DNA from: Stagonosporopsis chrysanthemi
Lineage: Eukaryota > Ascomycota > Dothideomycetes > Pleosporales > Didymellaceae
Reading direction: 5' to 3'
NCBI GenBank assembly: GCA_022560025.1
Contig: JAFISE010000115.1
Location: 1-64,000 of the forward strand
DNA length: 64,000 nucleotides
Under the pieces are notes generated by a model that ran no database searches, was not told the origin of the DNA, and saw only the letters and a program-made list of their open reading frames with translations. This document shows, piece by piece, positions 44,198 to 55,718 of the stretch. Within the stretch, counting starts at the first letter, position 1. Every line of letters begins with the position of its first letter. Position numbers and translations under genes: made by a program.

Positions 44198-46861
44198 TTA
44201 TCTCTGATACTGCGGCAAAGCCTCACTAACCGGTCGCTCAGCTCGACTCCTCACTGGCGTGATGGCCGCCGCCAGCTCCTCGTCATCCTCATCCAACACC
44301 GGTGCCGAGGGCGCAAGGTGGCCCGGTGCAAGGGTCCTGCCCGGCATACCGCTAAATGGCGGCGCCGATGGACCCTGCGAACTCTCTCCTTCGTATACTT
44401 CTTGTGCAGGCGGTGGCGCACTGCTTTCCATCTCCAGACGCTGTCGCTGCATTTCTTGCTTGTCGTCTGTGGCGGGGACGTGGGAAGAAGAGGGGAAGTA
44501 GTCGGGTGCCGCACCGGTCGGGGGCTGGGGCGGTAGTGGTGGAAGAGGCTTGAGGTGGTCTTGACGATTTGTTGGTGGCGCGGACGGTGTCGTGTTGGCA
44601 TTGATGGTCAGTGAGGAGCCAGTGGCAGGCGTTTGGGGTACGTCTTCTGTGATGCCGGTTGTGCGACGGAGCATAGCTGGAGCTTGGGAGGGAGTGTGGA
44701 CTGGCAAAGAGGGGTCTGTCGCAGCGCGGAACGGAGGTGGAGGATGGGAAGGTCCTGATGAGGATGAGGTCTCATGCAAGTATGCCGGCTCGGGGTCATC
44801 GTCCTCGGGCAGCATTGGTGCAGACGGAGGTATGCCGTGCTGAATAGGCCCATCGAATGTCTGAGGGCCTTCGGCAGCGCCAGGAGGCTGTGAAGGCAAC
44901 AATAGCGCTTCTGCTCGTCGTAACCGCTCCTTTTCCGAGAGACCCTCCTCCTCCTGTTGCGCTGGGGCAGGTGGAGCATGGTAAGATTGACCAGCGTCTA
45001 GGCCGCGATCGTTGTACCCAGGGACTTCGTAGTATGCTGGGTCATAGCCGTAATCCCCATAGTATTGACCATGCTCGTCATAGCCATAATCGTACTGGTC
45101 ATAGGCGCCAGAAGCACTTGGATCTTCGTATGATCCATAAGGTATTTCGTGGACGCCGTCGTGCCCATTCACCGGCAATACCTGCGTCTGCTTCCGCTTG
45201 CCATTTCTCTCACTGTCTTTTGTTCCTACGATGACTTCGAAGATGGACGAAATCACGCCTTTTTCCCGACGAATGCCATCTGTATCAACAAAGTTACTAC
45301 CCCACGTTGAAAAAGTGTTGCTCGACGCTTCATCACGCCCAAGGCCGCCCGGGGTGCTTGCCGTAGACGTTGGAACGGTAACCACACCCGCATTAGAAAC
45401 CATACGATCTAAACCGGTGAGCTTTCCTTGTATGTCCACAACAACTTCAACATAGTATTTGAAGGAGATCATAGCGCCGGGGACGTTCGATATTGTAGGG
45501 AACACATCGTCTGGCACTCGGACCGAGCACTTGATATCTGCGGTCAAAGTCCTAGGATCCACAAACAACGGCGCGAACGACTGTCCCAAGTCCTTGCGAA
45601 ACGTATGACTTGATCCTGCAGATGACAGAGAGAGGCCGCCGAGTCCTGTCCTAGATTTCGGATAGTAGTCTTCCGACTTTGCCTTATCGCCCTTGCTGTT
45701 GGGTGCAACGGGCAGTGCAGGATGCATGTCTACCCTTGCCTGACGATAGAGCGTGACGATGACGCCTTTCAGACTTCTAACGTGTTTGTTGTGGTTGACG
45801 GTGACTCGAATGGGTATCTGATCGCCACTGAGGAATCCACCTTTCAGAACATCAATCGAAGCGGTGATGGTCTTCCCTTTGACCGTTGCTCGACTACCGT
45901 TGGCAGCGATGAAGCCACCCGCATCAGTTACTGTGTTTACAGACCGTATGCCGTACTCTGTACCTGAGGCTCCACTGCTGCTTAGTTGGCTTGCGAAGCT
46001 TGTTTCACTAGGAGACGGGCTGCGTGGATGGGCGACCTCCTCGGATGTTCTATTTGGTGACTCTGGATTTGGGCCTAGTCGTTGATTTTCCGTGCCATTG
46101 GGCGTAGGAGGAACACTGTCTGTCTTGGCAGTCTCTGGTCGTGTCCGCGGAGGTTTCGTCCGCGTTCGTCGTGAGATGGGTTCCAAAGATATTACTCGAG
46201 GTTTGGGCTCTGCGACTGGTGCCACGTCGATAACATCTCGGAGGGTGACCTTCACGTCACAAGTGGTTGTGGGGGACATTGTCGTTGGCCGCGTCAAAGT
46301 GGAGGTCAACATGTAACACACTGTACCACGTTCGAACTAGAAGGATGATCAGCGACGGGATGCCTATTGAGCAGATCAGTGCATTAATCTTACGTCAATG
46401 CTGCTTGGCAAGCCTTTGGAAGGGAACTCCAGATCAAAGTTGAAATGATAGACTCCTTCTGCCAGCTTGCCTTCGCCACAGAGGACTACCTCGTCCTCAA
46501 AAAGTGATACGAAGCCGTTGCCGAAGTAGCTGCCATGCTTCCTGCCCTTCCCAGACCCGATGGTTGTCGAGTAGTTCTTGTATGCATCTCCAGGCGCATT
46601 TGGATTCTTGAAGACCTGGGCATAGCCGTGCAGCGAGACTACCAGGTGCGTGATCCTCAGAGGCTTCACGACCTTGATGATGACAGTGCCGCTGATTATG
46701 TCTCCGGGAGCGTACTGGCGATGGGGGTCGTCCGATTGGATGTAGAAGTCGGTGAAGTTGCGCGACTTGGAAGACAAGGGCGACTTCAGTCGCGACAGAA
46801 ACGATCTGCTGGGCGCTGGAGAGTTTGAGGAGACGGAGTCGCGTTTAGAGCTGGAAGTCAT
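44198..46861 (-). CDS. Alpha-arrestin, ART-like ubiquitin-ligase adaptor
   Basis: Arrestin-fold adaptor of 868 residues that likely brings a Nedd4/Rsp5 ligase to plasma-membrane cargo for endocytosis. Exons are 46861-46394 and 46336-44198, with a 57-nt intron joining SSID to FERGTV. The frame extends to a GTG upstream; the first ATG is at 46861. Arrestin_N runs from about residue 35 (FTDFYIQSDD, GDIISGTVIIKVVKPLRITHLVVSLHG) to 190, and Arrestin_C from about 300 (TITASIDVLKGGFLSGDQIPI). A disordered tail with a Tyr/Asp/Gly-rich stretch (DQYDYGYDEHGQYYGDYG) and many Pro/Ser runs follows. The extreme C-terminus is LPQYQR, an L/PPxY ligase-binding motif. Rim8/PalF is possible but the domain layout and length favour the Ecm21/Csr2-type or another fungal ART group. 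Confidence 0.88.
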
Positions 46862-47254
46862 GCTACTTGCAACGCGCACATGCTGCGGCTGTCCGCGTTG
46901 GATGTGGGATGCCGCACGTCGCACACAGCCTTAAAGGCGCCGAGGGCAGACACGCAGGAGAATGCGACTGAACTGCGCACGGCTCTAAGTGCAAGAGCGC
47001 AAGTCGGGCTCGTGCAAGCGGGGTGGTGTCGCTGGAGCGTGGCGTCTCGAGGACGCACGGACGAATGGGCGCGTTCGCGCGGGTTGCGGAGGAGCCGGAC
47101 GTGACGGATGAGGCCAGGAGGCGCCGCAACGACGCTCGAGCGCGCACTCGGAGGGAGCGGGCAACGCGGTTGCGCACACGCAGACGGGCTGTGGAAGCGC
47201 GTGCTGGCGCTGGTTCGGTGCTGAAGGCGCGGCGGTCGGATGCGCGACACAGGG

Positions 47255-47282
47255 GTGCGAGGTGCGAGGTGCGAGGTGCGAG
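47255..47282. repeat. 7-bp tandem repeat, 4 units
   Basis: Four perfect copies of GTGCGAG in a GC-rich non-coding stretch upstream of the arrestin gene. Confidence 0.85.
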
Positions 47283-49251
47283 TCGTCGGCGTCGGGGGCG
47301 ACACACAACTGTCTCAGGTCAATGGGGGGCGGTGGGCGGCGACACAGCGTCGACGGTGCTCAGAAACTGGAGTGCGCTGGCTTGCAGTCAGCATTGCGGA
47401 TAGCTGCACGGGCAGTAGTGGTGATTGAGTCTAGTCTGCGGGTGGGGAGGATTGGGGCAGTGCTCTTAGCGTGGAAGCGACTGAGGAGCTGGAAGCAGAT
47501 CTCTGGTACGCAGCAGAAGCAAGGCCTGGCAGTCCGGCACCCACAACGCGACCATGACAGCAGCCGGCGCACACACTGTGGCTTGCTGTTCACGTTGCTG
47601 TTCACGTTGCTGTTTACGTACCACTGGATGAGGTCGTCGGCTACAAACAAGACTGTTCCAAGAGCTGCGCCAAGGACGACGCAAGCTGCCGAACACAACA
47701 AAGGGCCTGGCTTCGTGCAGGTGGAAGGCGGGCACGAAAGCGGATTGCAGGCGTAGCTATGTCTAGAGGGCAAGATTGGACAAGGGAGGCGAGGGGAAAG
47801 GGAAGGAAAGGCTCTGTCTGATGCTGAGAGAGACGTGAGAAGGAGGAATGCCCGGGCAGGGCGTTCGATATTGATCTTCTCAATGCTGCCCTAGACATGC
47901 ACCGTGCCCCAACTCATGCCTTGCGAATGGGGGAAGGCGTCCAGGAATTGGGCCGTTGAGTGCTGTGACAAAGCCACCGATGACCACTAATCACCAGTGA
48001 CAGCGCTGCGAAAGAGCGCTTAGCTCCTTCGGCAACTTTTGCGTCGACGAGATCTACGGGCGCCCGATACAAGCGTTTGGTTTCTCGGCCCGCCGTGTCT
48101 GAGCGCTCAAACGAGTGCACGCTGTCTTTTGCCACGCTGGCACAGCGTCTTCCTGCGCAGCACAATTCAAGTCGCACTAATGCCTGTTGCCCGCGTCAGA
48201 TGGGGAAATGGACCGATTGTCCAAACCAAGGTTGCGCGTCCTGAGCCTGGGGGTCAACCAAACACCCATTGTGTTCGAGAACCCTGACCGTCGTCAAACA
48301 CGCGAAACAAGCTTCGCCAAGCGAGGCTTGTCGTGCGATGCTAACTATGTGAAGTGGGTAGGTCATTCTGACACAGATCATATGTTCGCACCAACTTGAA
48401 GGGCGCTGCCCAGCTCTTGTCGATCCGGCTCTGACGATCCGACAGACATTGTTCGACTCGAAGGATCGGATGGGTCCGGCTGGTGCGCGCAAGGCTGTCC
48501 TCCTCGACTGTGATTTGCCCGTGACGCCTGCCTGGTGCCGTATCGCGGAGCGTTGAGAGCGGTCAACAGCGCCAACGCGCGATGTAGCACACAGAATCAG
48601 CTGACTGCTACTTGCCCAGCGGACGAATATCAAAGTTTGACCTGCTTGCATCAGTCCTCTGACCTTTGCACAGGGTATAGTGTCATCGCAGCGCAACATT
48701 GATCAAAGGTGGGCCGCACAATCCTTACGACAGACTGCATCCGCCCTTGCTCACATGTTTCAAGCTGCTCAGCATCGTGCAATGCAGCGGTCTGTTTGGC
48801 CGCGATTTTGTCGCTCAGACTTGTGTCGGTGTGCGACCCTTTCCTGATAGGGTTTGGCTGAGAGCCTTCGACGATATTATCTAGGGTAGGTATTCCAGAT
48901 GGAAGGCCTAGGCTGTGTGTCTGTTCAACCTCGGTGCCGCGCTGCTAGTGCTGGGACAGATATACAACGCGTTGACGCTAATACTTCACCAAGCATACAA
49001 GAAGTGGCAGACGGTGAGCGCAGGCCACTACCACTGACCATGATCCGTCTCGCAAACGTCGATCAATCCACAGATCCCATGTTCGCAGCGCTCCCATCCT
49101 TGAAGACACAGTCTCGTGGCAAAACACGGCGCGCCAGTTCTGTTGTGCAGTCTGGGCATGATAGGCTGAGGCTGCAGCAAAACGGCAAGGCTGCTGCTGT
49201 CAAAGCGTCCAGGCTAGCCGATTATGTCAAGCATGCATAATGAGCTCACCG

Positions 49252-49279
49252 CCGCCCACCGCCCGCCGCCCGCCGCCCG
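49252..49279. repeat. 7-bp tandem repeat, 4 units
   Basis: One CCGCCCA followed by three CCGCCCG, about 95 bases before the ATG of the channel gene, so it probably lies in its promoter or 5' leader. It is a strong pyrimidine-strand run with C-rich asymmetry. Confidence 0.85.
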
Positions 49280-49372
49280 CCAGACCACGCCTTGTGCACG
49301 CGCCTCTATAATTACCACTACCTTTGATTGTTCTTTGAGTTTTGCTATGGCTAGCAAATATACCGCCCGGCA

Positions 49373-52083
49373 ATGACAGATCACAGCAACAGAACCTGTG
49401 ACGCTAAAGATGATGCGGATGCCTTCGGCAACAAGCACCCGCGCGATGTACGCCTGCAACTCTACATCTCCTTAACGCTCGGTGTTGGAGCATTCCTACT
49501 TTTCTGTGTATGGCTCTGGCGCGCAACAGCAGAGCAAACACGTGCTTACAAGCTCTCATAGTTCCTACGGCCGCGATGGCAGGGCCTGTATGCTGCGCGA
49601 AAGAAACAGAATAATCTCGCAACTGCGCTTCCCGAGCTTCCCGCCTCGTTCTTTGGCTGGATTGTTCCTCTATGGAAGATCACGGACGAGCAGGTGCTGG
49701 CTTCAGCTGGCTTGGATGCTTATGTGGTATGAATACGTTTCAGGGGAAACATCGCCCGCAGCTAACCTTGTTGTAGTACCTTGCGTTCTTCAAGATGGCC
49801 ATCAAGTTCCTCCTCATTACGCTTTTCTTCGCTCTCGCCGTCATCAAACCGGTACACGATACACATCAGGAGAACGCAGGCAAGAAGCCTCACGATAAGG
49901 ATGACCATCTGGAGATGCGCACTGCAACGCTCTGGTCGGACTTTGCTGGGCACGATTACGAATACTACACAGACTACCTTTGGATGTATCTCGTCTTCGT
50001 TTACCTCTTCACGGCACTCATACTGTACATGATCGTCTCTGAAACCAGGAGAATCATCGATATCAGGCAGGAATACCTAGGCAGCCAGACCACCATCACC
50101 GACCGCACATTCAGACTTTCGGGGATCCCAATGGATCTACGGTCCGAAGACAGGATCAAGGAGTTCATCGAAGATCTGAAGATTGGCAAAGTCGAAAGTG
50201 TGACTCTTTGCAGAAATTGGAAAGAACTGGATGACAAGATCACGTCCCGACAAACAATACTGCGGAAGCTTGAAGAAGCGTGGACAGTCCATCTCGGGAG
50301 CGCAAAAATCGAGCGCAATCTAGAGACTCTTCCTTTAATCCAGCCTCGTCCTCTCGAGACCAGCGGCGACGATAGTGAGAATACTCGACTTCTGAGCGAT
50401 GCAGAAGTCCATGCGACTCCATATGCACGCCAGCGTCCGAAAGCAAAGATTTGGCATGGTCCTTTCAGACTGCGCTATAGGACCGTTGATGCCATCGACT
50501 ATTACGAGGAGAAACTCCGCAGATTGGATGATGAGATTAGGGCTTTGCGAAAGAGAGACTTTGAGCCAACACCCTTGGCCTTCGTGACCATGGATAGTGT
50601 GGCAAGCGCGCAAATGGCTATCCAAGCTGTCCTGGACCCATCTCCACTTCAACTTCTCGCAAACAATAGCCCAGCTCCATCAGACGTCGTTTGGCCCAAC
50701 ACCTACTTGTCACGCAGCCGACGCGTCTTCCGATCTTGGGCCATCACCATCTTCATCGGAGTTCTGAGCGTCGTCTGGACAGTTCTTCTTATTCCGATTG
50801 CTGGTGCCTTGAACACTTGCTCCATTGGCGAAGTCTTTCCTCGCCTTGCAGACATGCTCAGTCGTCACAAGCTTGTAGAATCTCTAGTCAATACACAACT
50901 ACCAACTCTAGCAGCGACACTGCTCAACGTCCTCGTGCCGTTCCTTTATGATTGTAAGTTGCATTTCGTGGTGGTCAATTTGATGCTAACATCAATTAGG
51001 GCTATCAAACAAGCAAGGCATGATCTCGCAGGGCGACGTGGAGCTCTCCGTCATATCGAAGAACTTTTTTTTCACGTTCTTTAACTTCTTCATTTTTTTC
51101 ACAATCTTCGGGACTGCAGCCAACCTCATTGACCTATTAGCCAGATTTGGGGATACATTGACAAGCGCCACTGAGATTGCCTTCGCCTTGGCCAATTCAC
51201 TTGCAGGCCTGCTTGGCTTCTATACCAATTTCATCATCTTGCAGGCTTTTGGTCTATTCCCATTCCGCCTGCTGGAATTTGGCGCCCTATCCTTGTATCC
51301 TATCTATCTGATTGGAGCCAAGACGCCTCGAGGTAAGCAAACAATGGTTCGGCAAGAAAAGCAGTACGCTTACTGGATACTAGATTATGCGGAGCTCGTT
51401 CAACCTCCTGTCTTCAGCTACGGTTTCTTCCTGCCTCAGACGATACTTATCTTCATTATTTGCGTAGTTTACAGTGTCTTGAGGGACTCGTGGCAGGTCC
51501 TTCTCGTAGGCCTGGCCTACTTTCTCATTGGGCATTTCGTCCATAAGTACCAGTTACTTTACGCAATGGAGCATCGCCAGCACTCAACTGGTAGGGGATG
51601 GACAATGATGTGTGATCGCGTCATTGTTGGTGTAGTTCTGTTTCAGGCCACTGTCGCTGGCCAGTTGGCTTTGAAGAAAGCTTTCAAAAGGGCTGTTTTG
51701 GTGGCACCACTTGCCGTCTGTACCGTCTGGTTTCTGTTCGTTTACGCGCGAACATACCGTCCGTTGATGAAGTTTCTCGCCCTTCGAAGTCTACGAGATC
51801 CTGAGCGATCGGATTTGGGACGCGACGTCCAGGAAGACGCTGTCCATGCTGAACGGGCTGGACAGAGAAGAGTTGCAGGACGCCTTACCCTGGACGAGGC
51901 TAGGGAGCGTGGTTCGAAGTTTGAAATTCCAAGCTTGGTGATGCCGTAAGTTCTTCCATCAGCGTCGCGTACAGACATTAACGTATCCGTAGTCTCGATG
52001 AAGTCTGGCTTTCCAACAAGAATGCAAGATCCTCCAATGGATCCAACGGATCGACTCCACACGGCAGTAACGGAGGCACTTGA
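49373..52083 (+). CDS. CSC1/OSCA-type stress-gated cation channel
   Basis: Calcium-permeable mechanosensitive/osmosensitive channel of the DUF221 (OSCA/TMEM63, RSN1) family; 837 residues. Exons are 49373-49507, 49562-49726, 49777-50953, 51000-51945 and 51993-52083, with introns of about 46 to 54 nt. TM1 is near residues 29-47 (ISLTLGVGAFLLFCFLRPRW), TM2 and TM3 near 105-130 and 155-180. The large cytosolic loop of about 185-410 contains TDRTFRLSGIP and KVESVTLCRNWKELD, the RSN1 cytosolic domain. The multi-span pore region follows from FIGVLSVVWTVLLIP through NFFFTFFNFFIFF to TYRPLMKFLALRS. The tail is Asn/Gly/Ser-rich (NGSNGSTPHGSNGG). Family role is calcium influx in hyperosmotic stress; yeast Rsn1 is another relative. 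Sequence alone does not tell channel from scramblase-type activity. Confidence 0.93.
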
Positions 52084-52613
52084 AGCGGTGTTGGGAGGCT
52101 GCACTTTCCCTTCTGAGCACATTTCTTCTCGTTTGGATAGCATAGCACCTTCCTGTACATGTTGCCTGTAGTACCTTCCAGCATAAGCCCGTCTGTATCG
52201 ATACCCAAGATGTAATCTCTGAACTTGTCGCTTTTGACATTCGCTCGCCGACTAACTGCACCCCAACCTTTGCATTGCATCTTGCATTCGCTCCACCCAT
52301 GCATTGCTTTTGACATACCTGTCTTTCTTGACTAATTCTTAATCAGTATCACCTACACCGCAACTACTTCTTCCCTTGATTACCTATCTCTCCGGTCCGA
52401 TCCTCTTGCGCGCAGCGCCGATCTCAACAGCCTCCGACTGGGGGTGCCGTGACAACGTCGTCACAGATCTGCCTCTCAAGAGGGGTGGCCGACACCCGAT
52501 CCGAACCTACTCTTCCTGCACTCGATACTGGAACGCTCCTCATCACGTCGATCTGTGAATCTCCGAGCATCCGTAGGCTTTCGCTTAGCCCCGCGCATTC
52601 ACCCATTCGGCAT
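52084..52613. other. Intergenic/5' region of the F-box gene
   Basis: 530 bases between two plus-strand genes. The F-box frame stays open from 52449 but begins there with a GTG and has no ATG before 52614, so this part is probably leader. An upstream spliced coding exon cannot be ruled out. Confidence 0.5.
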
Positions 52614-55600
52614 ATGTCTACGGCGTCAGACCCGGTCGTGGATCTTTCACATCGCATCGAAATAAGCCCAGACCATGCAAACGGGCAATCAACGCCCCCT
52701 ACAAACGACGAGCAGAACGATGTGGGAACAAAACGCTCAGAAAGGCTTCGTAATGTCTTCCCACGCTCATCACTTCGCTCGACGCATTACAATAGAGAGC
52801 GCGGTCCCCGACTTTCCAAGACAGATCATTACCGAAGCGCAATTTTGTACAGGCGACAGCTGAAACCAAGGGACACATTTCACAGAGTCATCGATTCGTT
52901 TTTCGGCAGTCCGACACAGCGTGACGCGCGCAGTACAAGCCCGCAGGATCGATCGAGGGCATCGAGCTCTGGTTCAGCTCAAGGCTCGGTCCCAAGTCTC
53001 GATGTTATCTCTCCTGGTTTGTTTTTATTCAGCGGACCCTATCTCCAGTCCGCGGGGTCGCGCAGCAACTCCACTTCAAAAAATCCCATTCTAAGAAGAT
53101 CATCCTTTGAGACACCACTCCCTTGTAATAGACATTCAGACTCGTTCTCTATAGTCGATTGCACCAGTATTGAAGAAGACTTGCTTGATCCTATTGTCGG
53201 TGAAGGCATAGTGCGAAGCTTGTCTAACATACTTTTTAAGATCACCACGCCAATCGAGGAGCTTGGGCACCCTTCACTTGAAAGCCCAGAAGGAGGTGCC
53301 AGTCTGATGCATCCGGACCGTTTTGAAGGCGACGCTCCCTTGATCCAAGCAGCTCGGCCGAAGAGATCATCTGTAGCGAATGGCGTCTTTCAATGTGCTC
53401 GCACCACGGCACTCGTTCTACACTACTCTGATACTGCGATATGGAGAAGCCTCAGACTAGTTTGTCGATCTTGGAAAAATACTGTCAGTCATGTCGCACC
53501 GCCTACTATCCGTCCAGTTTCTCATAGACTACCTACCGAGATACTGTTGAGCATCTACGATCATCTCGATGCCAAAGACTTTAATGCTTGTCGGCGAACA
53601 TGCCGAAATTGGATGGCGGCAAGCCTGAACGTAAGCTTGCTCAGCGCAATGCTGCAGCGAGGAGGTTGGCACAGTGGGAGTTCAGCGAAAGACGACGGGC
53701 TATCACAGCAACCTACGACTGCCGCCAGCAGCGAGGAATGGAGACTTAGCCGATATCTCTCACTTCAGTGCGCTTTAACCGCCTGTTGGACTGGCAATGG
53801 ACTGGACGATGGATCAGCAATCGTGGAGAGCGCCAGCATCAATTTTACGGATCTAGCAGACGGTTACTCTCCACGCAAAGGTCGCAGCAGCGGTGCCCTT
53901 ATCTTCACGTCAAGCATCTGTGGGCAGTACCTCCTGGTCGCGAACGACACTCTGATCTATATCTACAGCCTGTTGAACAGTCGCTTGGAACCGGTTTCTT
54001 GTGTAGTGTGTCCAAGAAGGGTCCTTGCCATGAGTATGAACGCGTCGGTCGGTCGAGATGCCGTTGCCGCTCTTCTGGAAGGCAGGATGGGCATGTTGTG
54101 TGAGCTCCAACAACACCGTCCATCATCAGGGCTCACTGCTGGAGACACGTTCGTCAAAGGTGATGGACAGCTAACGGCTCGGCCAAATACATCCAGCAGA
54201 CGGACGAATGATCTGCAAGATGCTCTAGGTTCTGCAGAGAAAAACCCGCCCCGAATGCTTAGAACCTTTCCCTACGTTCGAGATATGAATCCGGCATCTT
54301 TTGACACGATCGAGCTACAGTCGCACGATCATGCCTTCGAGCTTGGAGACATGGACGACACCACCACCCATACTCGAAATTCAATCAACCATGCATGGAA
54401 CTTGACCCTTCGGGCGCCACTGAGGTATCTCAAAACAACCCCAAAGACAGAGATTTCAGTGCAGAACATCCCAATCGAGAGTGGTACCTCTACCTTCTAT
54501 AGGCATCTTTGCTCCGAGGATGATCCACCACGAAATGTCTCGATCTGCCCACAGCGCCGGTGCGTTGCCTTTGGTTGTTCGGCGGGTATTGAGCTGCATT
54601 GGATCGATGCACTTACTGGACAAAGCTTGAGTCGATGGTTCCCCCTCACATCGCCCAGTGATCATCTCTACTTCCTATCGCCTCGACCCGGGTTTGAGTC
54701 AGCAAAGAAACTTCGCCTTATTTCGAGTGCTGCGCATCCGAACAATCGACCGACCATCAGCCGAAAATTGTTCGGTAGCGCAAGTATCAGTTCTTTTTGG
54801 GGCTCCTTTGGTTTCGAGCCACGTTCCCGACAGTTTCAAACTTGTGATCATTATCACGCCGTTCCGCTAAGCGATGGTCATCATGTGCTTTTCATCGATC
54901 CAACAACCGGACGGCTGACACTTGGGTGCGATGCACCATTGGGAGGCCCTGCCAGGCTACTTCGTAAACTGGTCCTGAGCTCGCCTGAGGGACATGGTAT
55001 TCCACGAGTCTACACTGCTGCTACCGACATGTCCTCTGGCGCTCGAATTGTAGCGGTTTTCGAGACCGACATCATGCTATACAGCGTACCGCCTGACGTG
55101 CTAGCGCTCTCTAGACTTGAACAAATATCGGAAAGCCTGGATCTCTATAACACGCCCCCATTCTCTTCGTCAGGCCGACATCACGACCACTGGCTGAACT
55201 GGTGGAACGAGCCTGTCGATATCGACTTGGTGGACAGATCTAATGCCGAGAACGATAGTTCTATATGGCCCATATCGCTATCCGGCATCCGGATTGGTAC
55301 GATGCCCGATGTTTGCGATTTGGCTATCCAAACCCGCCCTGATCTACTCATCTGGGCTTTCACATTCAGCGCGCAATGCAAGACCTGGCAGCTACGCAAT
55401 TACGTTGATTCTGTTATCCTGTCAAAGCAACATGTTGATCGAAGCGGTGTGGTGCATAAGATGTGCAACATGGATGAATCTAGGGATGTCATCATGCAGG
55501 GTGTTACCTCTCCTGCGGGTGGTAGCAGTGCTGGTCCGTTTGACAGGGACGCGATGGACATAGGGGCGTTTGATGGACAGTCATCAGGTGTGATGAAGAG

Positions 55601-55718
55601 GATACCGGGGGCGCTCGCGGTGGAGAACGATGGCTTAGTGGACATGGTTGATGTGGCTGGGTGTGCTGATGCGTGGTTCGAAGACGATGGGGATGTTGTC
55701 ACATGGCACGAGGGTTGA
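52614..55718 (+). CDS. F-box protein with degenerate second F-box-like segment
   Basis: Likely substrate receptor of an SCF ubiquitin ligase; 1034 residues in one exon from the first in-frame ATG. The N-terminal 240 residues are disordered and Ser/Arg-rich. At about 300-345 a clear F-box is seen: SHRLPTEILLSIYDHLDAKDFNACRRTCRNWMAAS. Just before it, at about 262-293, a partial copy reads LHYSDTAIWRSLRLVCRSWKNTVS. The rest contains WD40- or propeller-like strands (GALIFTSSICGQYLLVANDTL and HHVLFIDPTTGRLTLGCDAP), with no clean repeat. I cannot name the substrate. The last 30 residues are acidic. Lack of introns is unusual for this window. No clear one-to-one family was recognised. Confidence 0.82.
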   Translation: MSTASDPVVDLSHRIEISPDHANGQSTPPTNDEQNDVGTKRSERLRNVFPRSSLRSTHYNRERGPRLSKTDHYRSAILYRRQLKPRDTFHRVIDSFFGSPTQRDARSTSPQDRSRASSSGSAQGSVPSLDVISPGLFLFSGPYLQSAGSRSNSTSKNPILRRSSFETPLPCNRHSDSFSIVDCTSIEEDLLDPIVGEGIVRSLSNILFKITTPIEELGHPSLESPEGGASLMHPDRFEGDAPLIQAARPKRSSVANGVFQCARTTALVLHYSDTAIWRSLRLVCRSWKNTVSHVAPPTIRPVSHRLPTEILLSIYDHLDAKDFNACRRTCRNWMAASLNVSLLSAMLQRGGWHSGSSAKDDGLSQQPTTAASSEEWRLSRYLSLQCALTACWTGNGLDDGSAIVESASINFTDLADGYSPRKGRSSGALIFTSSICGQYLLVANDTLIYIYSLLNSRLEPVSCVVCPRRVLAMSMNASVGRDAVAALLEGRMGMLCELQQHRPSSGLTAGDTFVKGDGQLTARPNTSSRRTNDLQDALGSAEKNPPRMLRTFPYVRDMNPASFDTIELQSHDHAFELGDMDDTTTHTRNSINHAWNLTLRAPLRYLKTTPKTEISVQNIPIESGTSTFYRHLCSEDDPPRNVSICPQRRCVAFGCSAGIELHWIDALTGQSLSRWFPLTSPSDHLYFLSPRPGFESAKKLRLISSAAHPNNRPTISRKLFGSASISSFWGSFGFEPRSRQFQTCDHYHAVPLSDGHHVLFIDPTTGRLTLGCDAPLGGPARLLRKLVLSSPEGHGIPRVYTAATDMSSGARIVAVFETDIMLYSVPPDVLALSRLEQISESLDLYNTPPFSSSGRHHDHWLNWWNEPVDIDLVDRSNAENDSSIWPISLSGIRIGTMPDVCDLAIQTRPDLLIWAFTFSAQCKTWQLRNYVDSVILSKQHVDRSGVVHKMCNMDESRDVIMQGVTSPAGGSSAGPFDRDAMDIGAFDGQSSGVMKRIPGALAVENDGLVDMVDVAGCADAWFEDDGDVVTWHEG

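Larger units (their letters stand above)
46862..49372. other. Long divergent intergenic region
   Basis: 2.5 kb between the starts of the arrestin and channel genes, with both promoters. The left half (46.9-47.8 kb) is GC-rich with overlapping Arg/Ala-rich chance frames; it includes a 7-bp repeat at 47255-47282. A second 7-bp repeat lies at 49252-49279 just before the channel gene. I saw no supported gene. Confidence 0.5.

Noticed and set aside
52449..52613. Longer F-box protein starting at 52449
   Set aside because: The codon there is GTG, unlikely as a nuclear start; first ATG is 52614.
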